Shown here: positions 43,506-52,051 of the stretch, one piece after another
Position numbering within the stretch: the first letter of the stretch is position 1
Layout of the letters: the number at the start of each line of letters is the position of its first letter
DNA from: Streptomyces sp. WP-1
Lineage (GTDB): Bacteria; Actinomycetota; Actinomycetes; Streptomycetales; Streptomycetaceae
DNA: 64,000 nt
Direction of reading: 5' to 3'
Assembly: GCF_030450125.1 (NCBI RefSeq)
Contig: NZ_CP123923.1
Span: forward strand, 310,001-374,000
Translations under genes and position numbers: made by a program
The notes under the pieces: model-generated
What the model was told of the DNA's origin: nothing
The model's input: only the letters and a program-made list of their open reading frames with translations
Databases searched by the model: none

Positions 43506-43546
43506 CGGACCCGTGGTCCGTATCGTCGAACCGGACCCGCAGTCCG
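43506..43546. promoter_or_regulatory. Two TetR operators, CGGAC-N5-GTCCG
   Basis: Inverted repeats CGGAC-N5-GTCCG occur at 43506-43520 and 43532-43546, the second extendable to CCGGAC/GTCCGG. Their centres are 26 bases apart, in the divergent gap between tetR and the SnoaL-like gene. Confidence 0.78.
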
Positions 43547-43570
43547 GATTCTACGAGCTGGAGGACACCC

Positions 43571-43996
43571 ATGTCCGCACCGACTTCCCCGGCGGATCTG
43601 TACCGCCACAGCCTGCGACTACTGCTCGACAAGGACATCCCCGCCTGGGTGGCGTTGTGGGCCGAGGACGGCCTCATGGAGTTCCCCTTCGCCCCCGACG
43701 GCCGGCCCCGGCGCCTGGAGGGCAAGGAGGCCATCGCCGCGTACATGCGTCCCTATCCCGACCACATCGATCTGCACGACTTCCCCGACCTGCGGATCCA
43801 TCAGACCACCGAGCCGGAGACGATCGTGGTCGAGATGCGCGGCGTCGGCCGCATGGCGGCGACCGGCGCCCCCTTCGACATGACGTACATCGCCGTGGTG
43901 ACCGTCCGGGACGGGCACTTCACCTCCTACCGCGACTACTGGAACCCCCTGGCCGTCCAGGAGCCCGGCACCGACTTCGCGGGGAGCAGCCGATGA
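43571..43996 (+). CDS. SnoaL/NTF2-like protein
   Basis: A 141-residue small alpha+beta cone-fold protein (LYRHSLRLLLDKDIPAWVALWAEDGLMEFPF, GKEAIAAYMRPYP, DGHFTSYRDYWNPLAV). Members include small isomerases, cyclases and non-catalytic binding proteins. The start ATG at 43571 has GGAGG upstream. The stop overlaps the start of the NmrA-like gene by four bases, so the two are translationally coupled and probably act on one small molecule. Confidence 0.88.
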   Translation: MSAPTSPADLYRHSLRLLLDKDIPAWVALWAEDGLMEFPFAPDGRPRRLEGKEAIAAYMRPYPDHIDLHDFPDLRIHQTTEPETIVVEMRGVGRMAATGAPFDMTYIAVVTVRDGHFTSYRDYWNPLAVQEPGTDFAGSSR

Positions 43997-44841
43997 CCAC
44001 CACCGGCACCACTCTGGTCATCGGCGCCACCGGCACCACCGGCGGCCGCACCGCCGCACAACTGACGGCCGCCGACCACCGCGTCAAGGCCGCCAGCCGC
44101 CGGGCCACCCCGGTCACCGGCGCCGAACCGGTCGCGTTCGACTGGTACGACCCCGCCACCCACCCAGCCGCCCTCGACGGGGCCGACCGCGTCTACCTCA
44201 TACCGCCGCTGGGAGAGCCCGACCCCGCGGCCATCATGCTCCCGTTCCTCCAGCAGGCCCGCGCCGCGGGTGTACGGCGAGCCGTGCTGCTGAGCTCATC
44301 AGCGATCCCTTCGGGCGGCCCGGCGGTGGGAACGGTGCACCAGGCACTGCCCGACCTGTTCGACCAGTGGGCGGTCCTTAGGCCCTCATGGTTCATGCAG
44401 AACTTCACCGGCGCCCACGCACACAGTCACAGCATCCGCGACGAAGGCATCCTCTGGACCGCCACGGAAGACGGCCGGGTCGGCTTCGTCGACGCCGAGG
44501 ACATCGCGGCCGTAGCCGTCCGCGCCCTGACCGACGAACAGGCCCCGGACACCGACCTCGTCCTCACCGGCCCCGAGGCACTCAGCTACGACGACATCGC
44601 CACGGCCATCACCGACGTCACCGGCCGGCCGGTGCTCCACCGCCGCCTGTCCTACGAGCAGATGCGCGACCGGCTCGCAACGCAGCTGCCGTTGGAGTTC
44701 GCCGCGATACTCGCCGGCATGGACCGCGCCATCGCCGAAGGAGCCGAGGACCGCGTCACCGACACGGTCCAGCGCCTCACGGGCCGGCCCCCGCGCACCT
44801 TCCGGGCCCTTCTGGAGAGGGAGCTGCGGCTCGGCGGCTGA
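43993..44841 (+). CDS. NmrA-like NAD(P)-binding reductase or sensor
   Basis: A 282-residue atypical SDR protein with the dinucleotide motif IGATGTTGG, RRAVLLSSSAIP and VLRPSWFMQNF. It is coupled to the SnoaL-like gene by an ATGA overlap. NmrA-like proteins reduce quinones or small enones, or sense the NADP state; the substrate is unknown. Confidence 0.88.
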   Translation: MTTTGTTLVIGATGTTGGRTAAQLTAADHRVKAASRRATPVTGAEPVAFDWYDPATHPAALDGADRVYLIPPLGEPDPAAIMLPFLQQARAAGVRRAVLLSSSAIPSGGPAVGTVHQALPDLFDQWAVLRPSWFMQNFTGAHAHSHSIRDEGILWTATEDGRVGFVDAEDIAAVAVRALTDEQAPDTDLVLTGPEALSYDDIATAITDVTGRPVLHRRLSYEQMRDRLATQLPLEFAAILAGMDRAIAEGAEDRVTDTVQRLTGRPPRTFRALLERELRLGG

Positions 44842-44859
44842 GGCTCCAGGGCGACGGGG

Positions 44860-45480
44860 TCAGCGGGACGACTTCGCGTCCGGGTGCAGGGCGGCACGGG
44901 TGAGGGACGCCGCGGTCGCCACGACGCTGGTGATGGCCTCCTCCGGGTCGAGGCCGTACAGGTCGGTGAGGTTGAAGAGCGCCTCGGCGCTGACCACCAC
45001 GGCGAGGCCACGCCTGAGCTGCTCCAAGGCGGCGGGGTCGACCGCCTCGGCCTGGGGAGCCAGCGCGTGGTCGATCAGTCCGAAGCGCAGGCCGGGGCGG
45101 GCGGACCGTTCGGGGCGGGCGACGGTTCCGGCGATCATGGCGCGGACCACGCCCTGCCGGGCCAGCACGTGGCGCAGCAGGAACTCGGCCGCGGCGGCGA
45201 CGCGTGCCACCGGATCGGTGGACTGCTCGACCCCGGCGAGCGCCTCGCCCGGCTCGGGGAGCTGACCGCTGATGGCCTCCTGGAGGAGACTGACCAGATC
45301 GGGAAAATAACGGTAGGCCGTGGCCTCGGACACGAGGGCCGCCGCGGCGATCTCGGCCATCGTCACGTCGTGCCCCGTACGACTCAGTTCGGCCGCGGCC
45401 TGCACGATCGCCCGCCGCGTACGCAGCTTCTGGTTCGCGCGGCCGGTCATACCGGAAGTCGGCGAGGTCTGCGAGGACAT
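44860..45480 (-). CDS. TetR family regulator of the cupin/hydrolase pair
   Basis: A 206-residue repressor (RRAIVQAAAELSRTGHDVTMAEIAAAALVSEATAYRYFPDLVSLL). It is divergent from the cupin gene. The shared gap contains an inverted repeat that also occurs, twice, in front of the alpha/beta hydrolase gene 1.3 kb away, so one regulator probably controls all three genes. Confidence 0.92.
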   Translation of the reverse strand: MSSQTSPTSGMTGRANQKLRTRRAIVQAAAELSRTGHDVTMAEIAAAALVSEATAYRYFPDLVSLLQEAISGQLPEPGEALAGVEQSTDPVARVAAAAEFLLRHVLARQGVVRAMIAGTVARPERSARPGLRFGLIDHALAPQAEAVDPAALEQLRRGLAVVVSAEALFNLTDLYGLDPEEAITSVVATAASLTRAALHPDAKSSR

Positions 45481-45531
45481 GGATCCACCTTTCGGTCCGC
45501 GACGGGGTCAACTTTCCTGCGATCAAGACTT

Positions 45532-45581
45532 GCATCATACGATGCGACCAGCCTACTTTCATGCGAGGTAACTCTCACGAA
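45532..45581. promoter_or_regulatory. Operators in the tetR-cupin gap
   Basis: Two elements are visible: the palindrome GCATC-N4-GATGC (45532-45545), and an imperfect 24-base inverted repeat TTCATGCGAG-N4-CTCTCACGAA (45558-45581) immediately before the cupin ribosome site. The second matches sites upstream of the hydrolase gene. Confidence 0.72.
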
Positions 45582-45592
45582 GGAGTCCGACC

Positions 45593-46051
45593 ATGAACAG
45601 CGTCGCGATCATTCCCCCTGACGGCGGTGAGGTGATCGAGTTGGGACCGGCGAGAGTGCGCATCCTGGAGGACGGCGGCACGACCGCGCACCGCCTCGGA
45701 ATCGGCGAGATCACCCTCGCCCCGCACAGCGCCGGCCCGCCCCAGCACCGCCACGCCGAGCACGACGAGGGCTTCTACGTGGTCTCCGGTACAGCCCGGT
45801 TCACCGTGGGCCACGACGGCTACGACGCACCGCCCGGAACGCTGGTGATGGTCCCGCCCGGCGTGCCCCACACCTTCGCCAACCCGGGCGACGAACCACT
45901 GGTGATGGTCAACACCTTCACGCCCGACCTGTATGTGCAGTACTTCCGCGACCTGCGCGACGCGACGACGCGGGACGGCGAGCCGACGGGACCCGCCACC
46001 GTACGGGTGATGGCCCGTTACGCGACCACGCCGGCCACGGAGTACGACTAG
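45593..46051 (+). CDS. Cupin-domain protein
   Basis: A 152-residue single-domain cupin. The metal-site residues are visible in PPQHRHAEHDEGFYVVSG (His, His, Glu) and in PPGVPHTFANPGD (second-motif His). Such proteins are dioxygenases, isomerases or binding proteins. The start ATG at 45593 has GAAGGAG upstream. It is convergent with the alpha/beta hydrolase gene, 20 bases away, and shares its promoter sequence. Confidence 0.9.
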   Translation: MNSVAIIPPDGGEVIELGPARVRILEDGGTTAHRLGIGEITLAPHSAGPPQHRHAEHDEGFYVVSGTARFTVGHDGYDAPPGTLVMVPPGVPHTFANPGDEPLVMVNTFTPDLYVQYFRDLRDATTRDGEPTGPATVRVMARYATTPATEYD

Positions 46052-46071
46052 GGGTCGGCCGAGCGCGTTCT

Positions 46072-46899
46072 TCAGGCCGCGGACGGCGAGTTCACCACGG
46101 TGTCGGCGAAGTCGCCGATGGCGGCGAGGGTGCGCCCCAGCTGCTCGATGTGCGGGAAGTGCCCGGCCTCGGGGATGGGCGTGAAGCGGCCGTTCGAGAA
46201 GGACGTGGCATAGCCGCGCCCGTAGGCCGTGGAGGCGATGCCGTCCCGCTCACCCCAGACGACCAGCACCGGCACACCGACACGGTGCAGGCGACCGCGC
46301 AGCTTCGGGTCGTACGAGAACTCCTCGCCCCCGTATACCGCGAGGGTCCGCTGGTTGGCGGCCCCCTGTGCCCGCTGCTCGTCGCTGAAGGAGGAGAAGT
46401 CGGGGCGGAACGCCGGGTCGGCGAAGGACAGTTGAGCGAGTTCGGCCGGCGCCAGGGTGCGGACGTCCACGACCGCGTCCTCCTTCTGCGCCGCGTCGAC
46501 GCCCACCGCGTTGAGCAGGGCGAGACTGCCTATCCGGCCCTTCGTGTCACGTAGGGCCATCTCGGAGGCAATCCACCCGCCGACCGAACTGCCGATCACC
46601 ATGACCTCGTCGAGGCCGAGCACATCGAGCAGATCCAGGTAGGCGACGGCGAGGTCGGCGGGCGAATCGACCCGCTCCGGACGGGGCGTTCCCTGGAAAC
46701 CCGGGTGGGTCGGGACGACGGTGTACGCGTGCTCGGCAAGGGCCTCGGCCAGCCCGGCCATCGTCCAGGGGCCCGCACCACCGTGCAGCAGCAGGAACCC
46801 TTTGCCGCCGGAACTGCTTCCGCGCTCCTCGATGGTCACAGAGAGGCCGCCGGGGAGGTCGACGGTGCGGGTGTTGCCGGTGGAAACAGGGGAGGTCAT
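46072..46899 (-). CDS. Alpha/beta hydrolase
   Basis: A 275-residue soluble hydrolase. The nucleophile elbow is GSSVGG in MVIGSSVGGWIASEMAL; Asp in VVWGERDGIAS and His in EAGHFPHIEQ complete the likely triad. HGGAGPW forms the oxyanion region. The start ATG at 46899 is preferred, with AAAGG seven bases upstream; an in-frame GTG at 46914 is possible. Its leader is about 70 percent identical by eye to that of the cupin gene. Confidence 0.92.
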   Translation of the reverse strand: MTSPVSTGNTRTVDLPGGLSVTIEERGSSSGGKGFLLLHGGAGPWTMAGLAEALAEHAYTVVPTHPGFQGTPRPERVDSPADLAVAYLDLLDVLGLDEVMVIGSSVGGWIASEMALRDTKGRIGSLALLNAVGVDAAQKEDAVVDVRTLAPAELAQLSFADPAFRPDFSSFSDEQRAQGAANQRTLAVYGGEEFSYDPKLRGRLHRVGVPVLVVWGERDGIASTAYGRGYATSFSNGRFTPIPEAGHFPHIEQLGRTLAAIGDFADTVVNSPSAA

Positions 46900-46909
46900 T
46901 GGCACGCCT

Positions 46910-46976
46910 TTCACGAGAGCTGACTCTCATGAATATAGGGTGGTCGCACAACTTCATGCAAGTACACTCTCACGAC
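46910..46976. promoter_or_regulatory. Two operator copies upstream of the hydrolase gene
   Basis: TTCACGAGAG-N4-CTCTCATGAA (46910-46933, symmetric except one pair) and TTCATGCAAG-N4-CTCTCACGAC (46953-46976) match the element before the cupin gene. The first one lies 10 bases upstream of the hydrolase start. Confidence 0.75.
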
Positions 46977-47024
46977 AAGAACACCCTCCCGTCGACGGTT
47001 CAAGCCTCTCCGCCTCAGATCCGA

Positions 47025-48698
47025 TCAGTCGGGCGGGTCGAGCAGTGTGGGCACCAGACAGCGCTGCGCGTGGCGGACGTACTCCCGTACGCGTTCCCAG
47101 CCGTCCTCCTCCCCCGCCAGCCGGGTGCACAGCCCCCAAGCCTCGGGCAGCGCGTGCTCCTTGACCCACAGCATGTAGCGGCAGACCACCTCGCGCCGGT
47201 CGCCGATCGCCTCCAGGCGGCGGGCGAGGGCGCCGTCGTGGCGGGCGCGGGCGAGCGCGGCGAACATGTCCACGACGGCGTAGTAGCTGAGCACGGCCTC
47301 GGTCGTGCGGTTCATGCAGGCCAGCACGACGCCGGCCTCGTACCGTGCCTGCTCCTCCAGCCGCCGGGCCCGGCCGATCCGGCTCGGCCGCCCGGGGTGG
47401 AAATGGCGCCGGATGGTGTCGAAGTCGGGCACGAAGGGGCCGTCCCGGCCGGCCCCCATGATGAGGGCGTTCATCGTATGGACGTACGCCGCGCAGTCCG
47501 CCTGTGCCTCCGGGCGGGCCCCCCGGGGCAGCCCGGCGGTGAACGGCACCAGGGGTGCTCCGGTCCCGTCGCCGAACCTGCTCCGGAGGATCGGGGTGAG
47601 TTCGCGGGCGATGAGGAAGAGCGCGCACGCGTCGAAGACCACATAGGGGTCCCCGGGGCCGTAGCGGCTCTCGTCCTCCGGCATGTCCATCGGGATGAGC
47701 GGCCGGGGCGGGAGCAGGTCGGCGCCGCGCGGGGGTCGCCAGGAGCGCAGATAGGAGGCCACGGTGGTGTCGACGTCGGCCCAGGCGCGGTCGCGGTCGA
47801 AGGCGCGGGAGTCGTCGTCCGCCGCTGTCCCGCCGGCGGAGAAGAGGGTGGGCAGGGCCCAGGACACGTTGGCCATCAACTCGCGGGTCTGCGGCGGCAG
47901 TCCGATGACGAAGCCCGGCCGGCCGTCGGCGAGGGGGCGGGTCAGCACCCGGGACTCCGGGTCGGTGGACGGCTGGACGAACACCTCGACGGTGGAGGCC
48001 ACTTGGCGGACCTCGTCGAGGCCGGGTATGCGCGGGTCGCGCACGCGGTGATCGCCGTCGTCGGTACGGGAGGAGGCGTGGGCGAGCAGGAGCAGGTCGA
48101 GCAGTCTGCGGGGCCTGCCGGACACCTCGGCCAGCTTCTTCGGGTTGTCGAGCAGGGCCCCGGTGGGGTCGGCGCCGCTGACGAAGTCCGGGTCGGTGAA
48201 CACCCGGGCGAGCCGGGTGGCCTCGGCGGCGAGTTCGGGGCTCTGGTGCTCGCCGAACAAGGGGCTGCGCGCGTACGGGAAGGGGTCCGGGTCCGGCGGC
48301 GCCTGCGCCAGCAGCCCGTTGAGCGCGGAGCGCAGGGCCGCGCCGTCCCGTACGGGCACATCGCGGCGCGGCTTGCGGATGACGATCTGCCCGTGCTCGA
48401 TGCGGGGGTCCGACCGTACGACGACATCGCAGGGCCCGGCGAGGCGTAGGGCGATGCCGTACCGGAAGAGGTGACGCAGCGCGTCGACGGTGTCCGCGAG
48501 GGCGGCAGGCGTGGCGGTGCCGGTGAGGAGGTCGTCGCCGGGGGCGTCGGCGCCCGGTGGGCACAGGTCCGTGTACATGATGCCGGCCCGGCTCAACACG
48601 TCCCTCGCGGCGGCCGATTCCGCGCGGTCAGAGGCGGCGAACAGGTGGAGGACCACCACCACTTCGCCGGCGGCCGTCGATCGTGTCTTTTCCCCCAT
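47025..48698 (-). CDS. Hypothetical 557-residue protein
   Basis: No family recognised. It is a soluble protein with no signal peptide. The first third starts with a beta-strand (GEVVVVLHLFAASDRAESAAARDVL) and a Pro/Arg-rich middle follows. The last 120 residues are helical with several aromatic and Cys residues (EAGVVLACMNRTTEAVLSYYAVVDMFAAL, REVVCRYMLWVKEHALPEAWGLCTRL), somewhat like a helical-repeat scaffold. It is transcribed alone and divergent from the DUF4097-like lipoprotein gene. Frame and codon use support a real gene. Confidence 0.72.
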   Translation of the reverse strand: MGEKTRSTAAGEVVVVLHLFAASDRAESAAARDVLSRAGIMYTDLCPPGADAPGDDLLTGTATPAALADTVDALRHLFRYGIALRLAGPCDVVVRSDPRIEHGQIVIRKPRRDVPVRDGAALRSALNGLLAQAPPDPDPFPYARSPLFGEHQSPELAAEATRLARVFTDPDFVSGADPTGALLDNPKKLAEVSGRPRRLLDLLLLAHASSRTDDGDHRVRDPRIPGLDEVRQVASTVEVFVQPSTDPESRVLTRPLADGRPGFVIGLPPQTRELMANVSWALPTLFSAGGTAADDDSRAFDRDRAWADVDTTVASYLRSWRPPRGADLLPPRPLIPMDMPEDESRYGPGDPYVVFDACALFLIARELTPILRSRFGDGTGAPLVPFTAGLPRGARPEAQADCAAYVHTMNALIMGAGRDGPFVPDFDTIRRHFHPGRPSRIGRARRLEEQARYEAGVVLACMNRTTEAVLSYYAVVDMFAALARARHDGALARRLEAIGDRREVVCRYMLWVKEHALPEAWGLCTRLAGEEDGWERVREYVRHAQRCLVPTLLDPPD

Positions 48699-48913
48699 AT
48701 CTCGACAGCATGACGGCGAGCGGAGGGAGGAATCAACCGATCGGAGCGATATCGGGGCAGTGAGCGCGCGTCTCGTGACTCCCGTTCCCCGAGGGGCAGT
48801 ATCGCGTCAGGTGCGGAGCGGGGCGGCCCGGTGCGGGCGAACACGGGAGCGACGGCCGCCACGATGGTCGATGGTGGCGGCGACCCCCTGCTCGCCCCCG
48901 GCCGAGGCAATCG

Positions 48914-49780
48914 ATGTGCACGAATCCCGTCCCTCCCGGGCACACGCATCCCATGACCTCATCGTGGAGCAGGCCGAGCCGTCCGAACTCCGTACGAAAG
49001 TCCCGTCGTCGCGGCCGGGTGGCCTGGGCCGGGTGTGCGCTGGTGCCGCTCCTCGCGTTGGCGGCCTGCGACCACGGCGGTGAGCGGGCGGTGCCGGGGG
49101 CCGTGCCCGCCGGCCACGGAGGGGAGTTCAAGCAGGCCGCGCTCGCGGAGGGCGGGCGTCTCGTCATCACCACCCAGGGCGGTGTGCGGGTCGTCGGGAC
49201 GGACGACGGCAGCGTGTCGGTGGACGACGGGACCCTCGCCCGCTGGGACGGGGACGGCGGCACGCACACCCTCGATCTGCCCTGCGACGAGGGCGATGAC
49301 CGGGCCCGGGACAACTGCGGCGGGATGCCGCTCGTCCACGTGCCCCGAGGGGTCGCGCTCACCGTGCGGGCCCACGACGCCGGGATCGATGTGAGCGATG
49401 TGCGGGGCGAGTTGAGCCTGAGCACGGTCAACGGCGATGTCACCGTGCAGGATTCGGGCGTGAAGGGGGCCCGTCAGCACCTGGTGACCCGCAACGGCTC
49501 CGTCCGCGCGACCGGTCTGGCTGCGCGCGAGGTGGGGGCCGAGACGGTCAACGGTGACGTCGACCTGCTGTGCACGACGTCGCCGGACGCGCTCGACGGT
49601 GTGACCCGCAACGGCTCCGTGCGCGTGACCCTCCCGGCGGGCGCGCCGCCGTACGCGACCGATGCGAGCACCGTCAACGGCCGCTCCACCGTGGATATTC
49701 CGGCCGCCGGCTCCTCCGACCACCGGCATCGGCTGACCCTGCGCACGGTCAACGGGGACACCGAGGTCCACCGGGGGTGA
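48914..49780 (+). CDS. DUF4097-like beta-solenoid lipoprotein
   Basis: 288 residues. A basic N-terminal tail is followed by a hydrophobic signal ending in the lipobox LALAAC, so it should be lipid-anchored outside the membrane. The body is a repetitive beta-solenoid in which STVNGDV/TRNGSVR-type strands recur (STVNGDVTV, TRNGSVRAT, ETVNGDVDL, TRNGSVRVT, STVNGRSTV, RTVNGDTEV), as in DUF4097 putative adhesin-like proteins. The start at 48914 has GAGG upstream; ATG 48953 is an alternative. The function is unknown. Confidence 0.8.
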   Translation: MCTNPVPPGHTHPMTSSWSRPSRPNSVRKSRRRGRVAWAGCALVPLLALAACDHGGERAVPGAVPAGHGGEFKQAALAEGGRLVITTQGGVRVVGTDDGSVSVDDGTLARWDGDGGTHTLDLPCDEGDDRARDNCGGMPLVHVPRGVALTVRAHDAGIDVSDVRGELSLSTVNGDVTVQDSGVKGARQHLVTRNGSVRATGLAAREVGAETVNGDVDLLCTTSPDALDGVTRNGSVRVTLPAGAPPYATDASTVNGRSTVDIPAAGSSDHRHRLTLRTVNGDTEVHRG

Positions 49781-49919
49781 CCCGCGTCGCCGTCGTCGTG
49801 GCCGGCCGGCTCGTACAGGCGTTTGACAGCAGCGGGTCGGGTCACACGGACAGGCGGCCTTCGTCGCTGCCGGGCTCGGTGTCGACGAGCAATTCGGGAC
49901 TGGGGAAAAGGGGTTGGTC

Positions 49920-50312
49920 GTGATGACCGTGGCGACGCAGGGTGGTGGCGGTGGTGGATCCAGTGGCCTCTACGACGTGCTGGAACTCATTCTCGACCGC
50001 GGGCTGGTGATCGACGCGTTCGTGCGGGTCTCCCTCGTCGGTATCGAGATCCTCAAGGTCGACATTCGTATCGTGGTCGCCAGCGTCGACACGTATCTGC
50101 GCTTCGCCGAGGCGTGCAACCGTCTGGACCTGGAGTCGGGGCCGCGGAAACCGGCCGGGCTCACCGAACTCCCCGGGCAGCTCAAGGGATCCGGCGGGCG
50201 GGGTATCGCCAAGGGCGTCCTGTCCGGTGCCGCGGAGGCGCTGTCGGACGGCTTCCACCAGGCGCGGGACGAGAGCCGGGGACGGCGGGGCGACCGGTCC
50301 CGGCGCGGATGA
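49920..50312 (+). CDS. gvpA: GvpA/GvpJ-like gas vesicle structural protein (isolated)
   Basis: About 130 residues. Residues 15-72 match the gas vesicle shell protein: [20 protein letters not shown], then [20 protein letters not shown] and [11 protein letters not shown] Gly-rich N-terminus and a basic C-terminal tail ([15 protein letters not shown]) flank the domain. Start candidates are GTG 49920 (six bases after AAAAGGGG), ATG 49923 and TTG 49914; I prefer the first. No other gvp gene lies nearby, so vesicle formation from this locus alone is unlikely. Confidence 0.82.
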   Translation: MMTVATQGGGGGGSSGLYDVLELILDRGLVIDAFVRVSLVGIEILKVDIRIVVASVDTYLRFAEACNRLDLESGPRKPAGLTELPGQLKGSGGRGIAKGVLSGAAEALSDGFHQARDESRGRRGDRSRRG

Positions 50313-50313
50313 A

Positions 50314-50396
50314 GCGTGCGGGTGCCGTAGGGCGGAACGAGGCGCGAGGGTGCCGTAGGGCGGAACGACGTGTGCGGGTCCCGTACGGCGGATCAG
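50314..50396. repeat. Three 28-base tandem repeats
   Basis: Between the gvpA-like gene and the decarboxylase, a 27-28 base unit containing GGGTGCCGTAGGGCGGAACG is present twice almost exactly and a third time with several changes. The third copy runs into the stop codon of the decarboxylase gene. Confidence 0.75.
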
Positions 50397-51907
50397 ATGT
50401 GGAAGAGCGCGCCGATGAACTCCGTCAGCATCCGCTCCTTCAGCCGGGACGGCAGGGCGTCCAGCAGGGCCAGCACCGGCGCCATCCGCGACGGCAGGCC
50501 CCGTTCGCCGCCCAGCCCGGCGAAGGCCAGGAACCCCGCCACGTCCTCCGGTGTGAGGGTGTCCGGGTCGAGCGTGGCGGCCAGTCCGGCCAGCGCCGGG
50601 TCCACGGTCAGCGGCCCGCACGCTCGCGCGGCCACCAGCGACTCGGCCAGATCCGCCAGCAGTGGTTCGACCCGGTCGCTGATGGCCGGGGTCAGGGTCA
50701 GGTGCAGGTTCGGCGGGAGGCCGGCGCTGGAGAGCTGCGGTTGGAGGTACCAGCCGCGCTCCCGCATCTCGTCCGCCACATGCAGCACCAGGTCCAGATC
50801 GGGGGTTCCGGTGGGGCCCTGCACGGTGAACGCGATCAGGCTGCCCGTCGGTTCGCCGAGGACCCGGATGCCGTCCAACGCCCGTAGTCCGGCAAGCAGT
50901 TGGTCGGCGGCCCGGGCCACACGGCGGGCCAGGGCCGTGTACCCGTTGTGGCCGAGGTGGTGCAGCACCGCCCACGCCTGCGCCAGCAGCCCGCCGGACT
51001 TGGTGCCCTGCGCGGTCGGGTTGACCACCGGGTAGCCGGGCCAGCCCGCGTACGCGAAGTACTGGTGGCGGCGCAGTTCGGCGTCCCGGTACAGGACGAC
51101 CGAGGCCCCCTTGTGGGCGTAGCCGTACTTGTGCAGGTCCACCGAGATGGAGGTGACGCCCGGGACGGACAGGCCGAACGGTTCGATCGGGACGCCCGCG
51201 CGGGCGAGGAAGGGCAGGAACCAGCCGCCGATACACGCGTCGACATGGCACAGCACACCCCGCGCCTCGGCGGCCGCGGCGATCTCGGCCACGGGATCCA
51301 GTACCCCGTGCGCGTACGACGGGGCGGACGCGACCACCAGTACGGTGCGGTCGGTGACCGCGTTCGCCATGGCCGGCGCGTCGGCGCGGAACGTCAGCGG
51401 GTCGACCGGGACGACCACCGTCTCAAGACCCAGGTAGTGGGCCGCCTTGTGGAAGGCCGCGTGTGCCGTCGAGGGCAGCACCAGCTGCGGCCGGGTCACC
51501 CCGCGCACGGCACGGGCGTGGTCCCGGGCGGTCTTGACGGCGAGCAGGATCGACTCGGTGCCGCCGCTGGTGAAGCTGCCCTGCGCGCCGGGCACCCCGA
51601 GGATCGCGGAGACCGCGCCCACCACGTCGTTCTCCAGCCGGGCCACGCTCGGGAAGACCGTCGGGTCCAGGCCGTTGACCGTGGCGAACACGCCGTACGC
51701 GGCTTCGGCCAGCTCGTCCACGCCGGGCAGCCCCGTGTCGTAGACGTAGGCGAACGTCCGGCCGCCCCGGGTCGCCGCGTCCGCGGCACGCACGTCGCGC
51801 AGCTCGGCCAGCAGTTGGTCGGCCGGGCGGCCAGGGGGCAGCGCGGACGCGGGGCGGATGGCGGAGGCGGTCGGCTCGGCGGGCTCGGCTGCGGAGTCAC
51901 TGGCCAC
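50393..51907 (-). CDS. PLP-dependent group II decarboxylase / sphingosine-phosphate-lyase-like protein
   Basis: A 504-residue fold-type I pyridoxal-phosphate enzyme. GSFTSGGTESILLAVKTARD binds the cofactor phosphate, HVDACIGGWFLPF carries the ring-binding Asp, and the internal aldimine Lys is in DLHKYGYAHKG. The family contains amino-acid decarboxylases and carbon-carbon lyases of phosphorylated sphingoid bases; the sequence order here is closest to the lyase type. The start is GTG at 51907 with CAGGAG upstream. It is transcribed alone, and the last 90 residues form a helical C-terminal tail. Confidence 0.88.
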   Translation of the reverse strand: MASDSAAEPAEPTASAIRPASALPPGRPADQLLAELRDVRAADAATRGGRTFAYVYDTGLPGVDELAEAAYGVFATVNGLDPTVFPSVARLENDVVGAVSAILGVPGAQGSFTSGGTESILLAVKTARDHARAVRGVTRPQLVLPSTAHAAFHKAAHYLGLETVVVPVDPLTFRADAPAMANAVTDRTVLVVASAPSYAHGVLDPVAEIAAAAEARGVLCHVDACIGGWFLPFLARAGVPIEPFGLSVPGVTSISVDLHKYGYAHKGASVVLYRDAELRRHQYFAYAGWPGYPVVNPTAQGTKSGGLLAQAWAVLHHLGHNGYTALARRVARAADQLLAGLRALDGIRVLGEPTGSLIAFTVQGPTGTPDLDLVLHVADEMRERGWYLQPQLSSAGLPPNLHLTLTPAISDRVEPLLADLAESLVAARACGPLTVDPALAGLAATLDPDTLTPEDVAGFLAFAGLGGERGLPSRMAPVLALLDALPSRLKERMLTEFIGALFHI

Positions 51908-52051
51908 GGTCGGCTCCTGTCTGTCTCGGGCACGAGGGGTGTTTCCGTGTCCGAAGGGCGTGGGAAGCGCGGCGCAGCGTCAGGGTTATCCGCAATTCCC
52001 CGTCCGCACAAGGTGCTTGGCGCAGTGATGTCCGGCCGAGCCGCGGCGCGC

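Noticed and set aside
44777..48564. Two shadow frames beginning with similar peptides (GWSH..MQV) near the cupin and hydrolase leaders
   Set aside because: They are not genes. The similarity arises because both cross the duplicated promoter sequence, which is reported instead.
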